Shown: one piece after another, positions 1 through 5,600 of the stretch
Numbering within the stretch: the stretch's first letter is position 1
Layout: each line of letters opens with the position of its first letter
Assembly: GCA_023265785.1 (NCBI GenBank)
Contig: JAHFSL010000171.1
Coordinates: forward strand, 1-6,019
Length of the DNA stretch: 6,019 nt
Source of the DNA: Candidatus Coatesiibacteriota bacterium
GTDB taxonomy: Bacteria > Oederibacteriota > CAKKQC01
Reading direction: 5' to 3'
Translations under genes and position numbers: made by a program
Notes under the pieces: model-generated
What the model saw: the letters and a program-made list of their open reading frames with translations, nothing else
Databases searched by the model: none
Told to the model about the DNA's origin: nothing

Positions 1-1
1 G

Positions 2-1060
2 TTGTTTTCGCTTGAGCGCTTCGCACTCTTCCAAGGTACGGCATGGAATCTGATCGGCCTTTCCCTGCTGGCATTCGATGGCCGCTTTCGCTGGAAGAGT
101 TCGGGGGTCGCCTTGAGGATACTTTTTCCCTTCACGTTGGCGATAATTGGATTGTTTCACACCACCTGGTTCAGAAGCGTCACATATGGTTCATCCCTGA
201 GCTGGGCGGAGTATGTCACCGGTCGTACTGGGCATGATCGCTTTGAGGAGCGCGCTCTTGGAACTTACGGCTCGATTATTGGAGAATGGCGGAAACGGGT
301 GGCAGAATCTGGGGCGCGGCGATGTGCCTTGGGGGTCGGCGACAATTGCATGTTGAATGCTCCTGTTCGCGTGCTCTTCGAATGCAATGGCCCTCCGCTG
401 GTCTGGTTATCGGTCTCAGAGAGTCCATCGACAGAGCGGATTGCGGTTCGCATGCGACAGGTAAATGCCGGGTGGGTGTTGCTCAATTCGGAGCGGTCCA
501 TCTGGACACAAAGCATCTGCGAGCCCTATGCCTGGACTCCATCCATGCTTTCTCATTGGTCAGACTTTTGCCGCACGAGACTCAGGCTCATCACCTCCTC
601 ACGAAGATACATGCAATTCTACGGGTCTCACTGGGTTTTTCAAATTCTTCAACAGCCGGGCCCGGCCACGGACCCGATTTTTCTCCCCGGGATAGACCGT
701 GCATTGTGCAAGGCGAAGATCGCACGGGTGACGGGTCGATTCGCCGACGCTGTGAATGAGCTCCGACACCTCGAAGCTCTGACCGGCCGCGTGGCCGTCC
801 TCGATGGCCAGCTTGGAGTAAGTCTGGCAGGAGCAGGCAAGATTCAGGAAGGGTATGCAATGTTGAAATCTTCGGTGGATTCCGGTGCGGTGTCAGATTT
901 GAGCTTGTGGAATGCCATGATTCTTGCCAGGCGATTGCGGCGCAGTGCTGACTTTGTAGCCCTAGTCCATCAGTGCTGGGGATGGTACCCCGACAAGCAT
1001 TCCCAGATCAGAGATCTAATCGTCGGCACGCTCATCCAACAATCCGAATTCACTGAATAA
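2..1060 (+). CDS. C-terminal part of a GT-C-like membrane glycosyltransferase with a TPR-like tail (5' partial)
   Basis: The frame is open to the left edge, so the TTG at position 2 is probably internal and the true start lies outside the window. Seen: two hydrophobic segments near residues 9-25 and 36-53, separated by a short basic loop (GRFRWKS), then a soluble region. Residues about 150-215 read 'AGWVLLNSERSIWTQ', 'YAWTP', 'RLRLITSSRRYMQFYGSHW', which resembles the extracytoplasmic end of PMT/ArnT-type GT-C membrane glycosyltransferases. Those enzymes move sugars from polyprenyl-phosphate donors and have many more transmembrane helices, which would lie upstream. Residues about 230-330 are alpha-helical with TPR-like spacing (AKIARVTGRFADAVNEL; LGVSLAGAGKIQEGYAML), a known tail in some of these proteins. 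Base composition is clearly lower in GC than the genes to the right. The catalytic region is not in the window, so the family call rests on the C-terminus only; another polytopic membrane protein with a TPR tail is possible. Confidence 0.6.
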   Translation: MFSLERFALFQGTAWNLIGLSLLAFDGRFRWKSSGVALRILFPFTLAIIGLFHTTWFRSVTYGSSLSWAEYVTGRTGHDRFEERALGTYGSIIGEWRKRVAESGARRCALGVGDNCMLNAPVRVLFECNGPPLVWLSVSESPSTERIAVRMRQVNAGWVLLNSERSIWTQSICEPYAWTPSMLSHWSDFCRTRLRLITSSRRYMQFYGSHWVFQILQQPGPATDPIFLPGIDRALCKAKIARVTGRFADAVNELRHLEALTGRVAVLDGQLGVSLAGAGKIQEGYAMLKSSVDSGAVSDLSLWNAMILARRLRRSADFVALVHQCWGWYPDKHSQIRDLIVGTLIQQSEFTE

Positions 1061-1128
1061 TCTTAGAATAGGGTGGACAAGTAATACAGGACTAGCGATG
1101 TCTCGCCCTTCCGGCAGACCGTTGACGC
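1061..1128. other. Spacer at a composition boundary
   Basis: These 68 bases lie between the TAA of the membrane-protein gene and the first ATG of the SPOR gene. The last line of the left gene with the start of this spacer is about 45% GC (27 of 60 counted at 1021-1080), while a line inside the SPOR gene (1441-1500) is 80% (48 of 60). A TAGAAT at 1064-1069 resembles a -10 box but has no convincing -35 partner. An AGGA at 1088-1091 is well spaced from an ATG at 1098, but that ATG opens a different frame from the SPOR gene. I see no terminator hairpin. In the SPOR frame there are stops at 1069, 1093 and 1123. Confidence 0.5.
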
Positions 1129-1917
1129 ATGCAGTTTTGTGGCGAGAGGATCAGCTGTCAGGGCGGTGTGGACGCGCCGGCCTGCGCTACCGCGCCTCCC
1201 GATACGAAAGCGGAATGTGAACTGGAGGTCGCCCACCTGCTCGCCCTCCAGGAAAAGTATCCGGAGGCCGAACGGGCCTACGGCGCCTGGCTGGCCGCGT
1301 ACGGGTCCGATGAGCGGGCCGAGGGCGCGCGCTACTGGCGCGCCCTGTGCCTGAAGGAAGTGGGGCGCGAGGCCGAGGCCGAGACTGTTGCGGCGGCGCT
1401 GGCACGCGAGGCCCGGCAGGAGGCCTGGCGCGGTCCTGCGGCCCTGCTGGCCGCCTCACTCATGGCGGCCCGCAACGACCGCGCGGCCGCGGCGAAGGCC
1501 TATGCCGCCCTGGCCGTGGCGCCGTGGGGTGCCCCGGTCCGGCCGCAGGCCCTGCTGGGCGCTGCGAAGACCGCGGCGACCGTCGAGGTGAGCCGGAAGT
1601 TCTGTCGGGACCTGATCAGGACCTTCCCCGATGCCGCGGAGGCCGAGGCCGCCCGTGAACTCCTGCACGAGCCCAAGCACGGCGGGTCCCGGTTCGGGGT
1701 GCAGGTCGGCGCCTACCAGAAGGAGGCCAATGCGAAGGCGGAAAAGGCGAAATGGACGAAGGTGGGGCGGAAGGCCGACATCGTCCGGCGTGATCACGCC
1801 TCGCTGGGGCGCCTCTACTTCGTGATCCTGGGGCCGTTCCCGTCGTTTGATGCGGCCGTGAGCGCTCGCGATGCGGTCCGGGCCTCCGGCGCCACCGCCC
1901 AGATCACCAGTTACTGA
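1129..1917 (+). CDS. TPR and SPOR-domain protein, possibly 5'-truncated
   Basis: The 262-residue product has two parts. Residues about 27-175 are alanine-rich helical repeats with TPR spacing (AHLLALQEKYPEAERAYGAW, then ARYWRALCLKEVGREAEAE, and AKAYAALA further on), similar to YbgF/CpoB-type repeat regions. Residues about 186-262 form a SPOR domain: it opens with FGVQVGAYQKEANAKAEKAK and closes with LYFVILGPFPSFDAAVSARD and a final ATAQITSY. SPOR domains bind peptide-stripped peptidoglycan, usually at the division septum, so the protein should act in the periplasm. Oddly, no signal peptide, lipobox or membrane helix precedes the repeats. ATG 1129 is the first start after an in-frame TGA at 1123 and has no clear ribosome site; GTG 1168 is another option. 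The missing export signal, together with the composition jump just upstream, suggests the 5' end was lost or frameshifted. The SPOR call is firm; the start is not. Confidence 0.8.
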   Translation: MQFCGERISCQGGVDAPACATAPPDTKAECELEVAHLLALQEKYPEAERAYGAWLAAYGSDERAEGARYWRALCLKEVGREAEAETVAAALAREARQEAWRGPAALLAASLMAARNDRAAAAKAYAALAVAPWGAPVRPQALLGAAKTAATVEVSRKFCRDLIRTFPDAAEAEAARELLHEPKHGGSRFGVQVGAYQKEANAKAEKAKWTKVGRKADIVRRDHASLGRLYFVILGPFPSFDAAVSARDAVRASGATAQITSY

Positions 1918-1969
1918 GTCGTTCCTCCCCGGTTGTCTGGTGCGTGAGGTGGGGAGTAGAATCCCGGGT

Positions 1970-2689
1970 ATGCGGCGGACCGGCACTTCCGTGATCGCCC
2001 TCTCGCTGGCCGTCGCACTGGCTTCATCCGCCTATTCCGCCCCGCCATCGGGCGGGTCGGGTTCCAGTCAGAATATCGTTGACGTTCTCGCGGGGAACGT
2101 CCAGCAGATCAAACGGCTCCAGTTTCGGCTGGACCGGACGATCGTGACGACGCTCCTCCCCTCGCTGGTGGCAACCTCGACCCCTGAAGTGCGAGATGTG
2201 GATTTCGACTTCACGGGCAACATCGCGACGATTGATTTCGTTCTGCCCGATCTGCCGCCGAATCAGGTGGAAGGGGGCCCGCCGGGTCATGTGCGTGGCA
2301 TTCGAACGGAGTCACCGTTCGTTGCGGTCGGCGTGTCCACCCTAATCTTGAATCCCCGGGATGCGCTGGCGGGATACATCCTCACGCCCGCCGCATCCTC
2401 GCCGGCCGGCTTCACGGTGGTCATTGCGCGCCCGGGAAACCTGCCTTCACCTCCGAATTTTCCGCGCCTGGATCTCCAGGTGGATGCGGCGCTGGGGCGG
2501 CTGGTCAGTGCCACGACCTATGCCGACACGGGTGAGGTTCAGACCGTGCAGGGGTTCGGCTCGTACGCCACCTTCCTGCACGGCCAGGTCGCCCTGCCGC
2601 TGGCGATCCGGACCCGGATGCGGGCGAGGAAGAACATGGTGGACCTCACCGACAGCCTGCTGACCGTGAGGATCGATGGTGGGCCGTAA
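1970..2689 (+). CDS. Secreted 239-residue protein with LolA-like layout
   Basis: ATG 1970 is chosen because it gives a clean Sec signal peptide: MRRTGTS, a hydrophobic core VIALSLAVALASS, and likely cleavage after AYS (about residue 23). The purine-rich GAGGTGGGGAG (1946-1956) ends 13 bases before it, a long spacing. In-frame GTGs at 1940 and 1949 would only lengthen the signal's n-region. The mature protein has a Gly/Ser-rich linker, a helix (VDVLAGNVQQIKRLQFRLD), then alternating beta-type segments (VRDVDFDFTGNIATIDFVLPDL; FTVVIARPG; RLDLQVDAALGRLVSATTY). It ends 'TFLHGQVALPLAIRTRM', 'VDLTDSLLTVRIDG'. This helix-then-strands order and the 'lP..i' ending resemble LolA and related outer-membrane lipoprotein-sorting proteins, which bind lipid in a half-barrel; this is inference from pattern only. 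It has no cysteine, unlike its neighbour. It overlaps the next gene by 14 bases, suggesting co-translation and a shared role. The CDS is well supported; the function is tentative. Confidence 0.8.
   Translation: MRRTGTSVIALSLAVALASSAYSAPPSGGSGSSQNIVDVLAGNVQQIKRLQFRLDRTIVTTLLPSLVATSTPEVRDVDFDFTGNIATIDFVLPDLPPNQVEGGPPGHVRGIRTESPFVAVGVSTLILNPRDALAGYILTPAASSPAGFTVVIARPGNLPSPPNFPRLDLQVDAALGRLVSATTYADTGEVQTVQGFGSYATFLHGQVALPLAIRTRMRARKNMVDLTDSLLTVRIDGGP
2667..2672 (+). promoter_or_regulatory. Ribosome binding site of the giant surface protein gene
   Basis: TGAGGA lies three bases before ATG 2676, inside the coding end of the upstream gene. Its first three bases are also the in-frame TGA that closes the giant gene's frame on the left, which fixes the start at ATG 2676 or the adjacent GTG 2679. 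The spacing is short, so efficient initiation may depend on ribosomes finishing the upstream gene at 2689. Confidence 0.45.
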
Positions 2690-5600
2690 GAGCTGGGCCG
2701 GATGGGTGGTGGCCTGGGCGGCATTTCATCTGCCAGGCCCAGCGCATGCCACCGATTGGCCCGTGTACCGCTTCGAGGAGGGCCGGACCGCGCAGAGCCC
2801 CGTGGAAACCGCGGTGCCCCCGCTGGGGCTGGTGTGGTCGAACACCCTGGCCGGACAGGGGGGCTCGCTCACCTCGTCGCCGTGCGTCGTTGGAACTTCT
2901 TTGTTCGTGGGCACCTCCTCGCTGGGCCGGCTGACGGCGTTTGAGGCCCGGACCGGGCAGTTCCTGGGCTCCTTCACGCCCACCTTGAGCCCCACAACGC
3001 CCCCGCTCCCGGGCATTCCCCCGGGGGGGTTCCCCGGCCCGAGACTGGATGACAAGGTACATGTGTCACCGACCGTGCCGCCGGGTCTCCAGAGGGTTTA
3101 TTACGGCGTCGGCCGCGACGTGTTCGGGGTGCCGCTGGATCTCAATCCCGCGCTGGCCTGGCAGACCCCGCTGGACGAGGGGGTGCGGTGGCTGGGCGGC
3201 AGGGTGTATCTGGAGAGCCTGTGGAGTTCGCCGGTGGTGGACCAAACGGTCTCGCCGCCGGAATTGTGGATTGGCGCGCACAAGCTGTACAAGTTGAACG
3301 CGAACACGGGGGCGATTCTCGGGAAGATTCCGCTCCAGGTCGGCCCCGGGCTGGCCGAGGATATCTATCATTCCAGCCCGACGCTGGTAGGGACAGCCGC
3401 CGTCGTGGGTACCGCCGCGGAAGACGTCTTCGTCCCCCCTGCTGGGTTCCTCCATATCTGGTCGGTGGATCGTGCCACGATGGCGGTCAACTGGTTCTTC
3501 ACCACGCTGGGAGGAGTCCGCGCCACCATCGCGTATGACAGCGTGCGTGCCCGCCTGCTGGGGGGATCCGTGCAGGGCGCGGGGGCGGGCATGCTGTACT
3601 GTCTGGACACGGCGGGTGGATTGGTGGCCAGCGTGCTCAACGGGGACTCGCATGCCGGCCCGATCGTCGATCAGGGGAACGGCGTTGTCTTCAACGAGTC
3701 GTATGAATTCGGCATCGGGTATGAAGTGAAGGCGCACACCATTCCTGTGGCGGGTCCCTTTGGACTGCCCAACTGGGTGACCGTGGTGCCGGGCTGGAGC
3801 GGGTCCATCGAGTCGGCACCGACCCTGGTGGGGAATGCCATGAGCGGCGTCATCTACGCGGCGGCGGACTATGGCCCGGTGGTCGGACTTGACGCCCCGA
3901 CGGGGGCCATCGTCTTTTCCTACCTCCCGGCGAGTCCCATCGAGCAGATGAACGCCCAGCCCACGCCCGCCAATGACTTTCTGTACATCAATTCTGACGA
4001 GGGCCGGCTCTACGCGCTGTCGCGGTGCCTCAGCGGGCTCAACATCATTCCGCGGGCCGCGCCCAACTGCGACCTGCTGTTATCGTGGACGCCGTCCAAC
4101 TGTTCTCCGGCCATTTCCGGCTACCGGGTGTATCGGACCACGACGCCCGCCGATCCGGCACCGCCGGCGATCTCGCCGCTCCTGCCCTTCGGAACGACCT
4201 TCTATATTGATGATCCGGGCAATCCGGGGCTGTATTTCTATGAGGTCTGTGCGGTGGACGCGCTGGGGGCGACGATCTCCTGTTCCAGCGTGATCGCGAT
4301 TCAGTTTACGGGCAGCGTCTTCGTGCTCGACACGCCGATCGTGAATCCCGACGGAAGCATTACCTGCCATCTCATCCCGCCCGCGTGCCCGTGCACGACC
4401 TACGTGGTGTTCCGGTCCACGAGCCCGGGGATTCTCGGGATTCGGATCGGGACCACGGGGAGCCCGACCTTCTTTGTGGACCCCAATCCCGTACAGGGCG
4501 TTTCCAATTGTTATGTCGCGGTGTGCGAGGACCTCTCGGGGGCGCTCTTCCGGCCCCAGCCGGCCAACCAGTTGTGCGTCTTTCCGACGCCGTGTTCCGC
4601 AACGGTGGATCTGACCGCCACGGCATTCTGCGGGCCGGTCGCCAAATTGGAGTGGATGGAATCAGGGAGTTGTACGCTCCTGGGATTCCAGGTCTTCCGC
4701 TCGACCTTTTCAGGCGCGCCGCTGGTCTCACCCATCGCCAGCCAGTCGCCGTGGACCAGGACCTGCGGGGGGAGTCCGTCCAATCCCGTCTTTTGCTACA
4801 CCGATCTGACCGTGGCGGCGGGGGCCACCTACTATTACCGCGTCTGCGCCATCACGACCGGATTTCCCGCCGCGCCGTGCAGTCCCGAGGTCACGGTGGC
4901 CGTGCCCGGCTTCCTGGCGGGTGCGGTGATACAGAGTGTGACGATCGTGTCCGAGCCGGCCGCGAACTCCGCGACCCTGTTCATCTCGTGGACGACCGTG
5001 GGAGGGCTCTGCGGCCCGCCGTGCACGGTCTATCAGGTGTTCAGGACGACCACGTCCGCGGCGCCGGTGTCGACCTGGACGCCTGTCGGGTTCGTGAATC
5101 TCCTTCATCCCAGTTTCTTTGATCCGGCTCCCATCCCGGGAGAACAAAATTGTTATGTCGTCACCTGTGTCAACACGGGCCAGGTGACCTCCACGGCCAC
5201 GCTGTTCTGCGCCCCGATTCCCTTTGGGGGTTGCCCGCAGGGGCTGACGGTGCTGGCGGCCGCGCGGGGGTATTGTCCGCCCCGGGTGCTCCTGGAGTGG
5301 GAGGAGGCGGGGACGAATTGCACCGGGGTGGCGGGGTATGCGGTGTGGCGGGCGACGGCGAGCGGGGGCCCGGGCACGCTGGTGGCCAGCCAGTCGCCGT
5401 GGCCATTCTGCGTGGGGCCGCCGGTGGAGTTACCGCCGCTGTCAGGAACCTTCTTCTGCTACAGCGATCTTGGGTTGGCGGCGGGCCAGACCTACTACTA
5501 CACCGTGTGCGCACTGACCAATGCGCCGGTGTCAGGGACGTGCAGCAACGAGGCGGTGGCGGTGACGCCGGCGTTCGTCTCGGGGACGGTGCTGGTGAGT

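Noticed and set aside
1122..1151. TTGACG as a -35 box for a promoter at the composition boundary
   Set aside because: No acceptable -10 sequence lies 16-18 bases downstream, and the site would fall inside the SPOR reading frame.
1098..1220. Small 40-codon frame starting at ATG 1098 with a well-placed AGGA at 1088-1091
   Set aside because: The product is Arg-rich and low in complexity, and most of it lies inside the SPOR gene in another frame. It may be a remnant of a start that was once in frame, but it is not supported as a gene.
1925..1956. CTCCCC (1925-1930) complementary to GGGGAG (1951-1956), which could hide the ribosome site of the 1970 gene
   Set aside because: Six pairs across a 20-base loop are weak and expected by chance in GC-rich DNA; the stem does not extend.
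1456..1986. 176-codon antisense frame opposite the SPOR gene
   Set aside because: The opposite strand encodes a clear SPOR domain in this span; the antisense product has no recognisable motif.
3066..3737. 223-codon antisense frame opposite the propeller
   Set aside because: High GC leaves long chance frames on the reverse strand; the product is Arg/His/Pro-rich with no domain and no ribosome site noticed.
4385..5122. 245-codon + strand frame inside the FnIII region
   Set aside because: It is a shadow of the longer frame, which alone shows repeat structure, a signal peptide and family motifs. The shadow product is rich in Arg, Gly and His with no recognisable domain.
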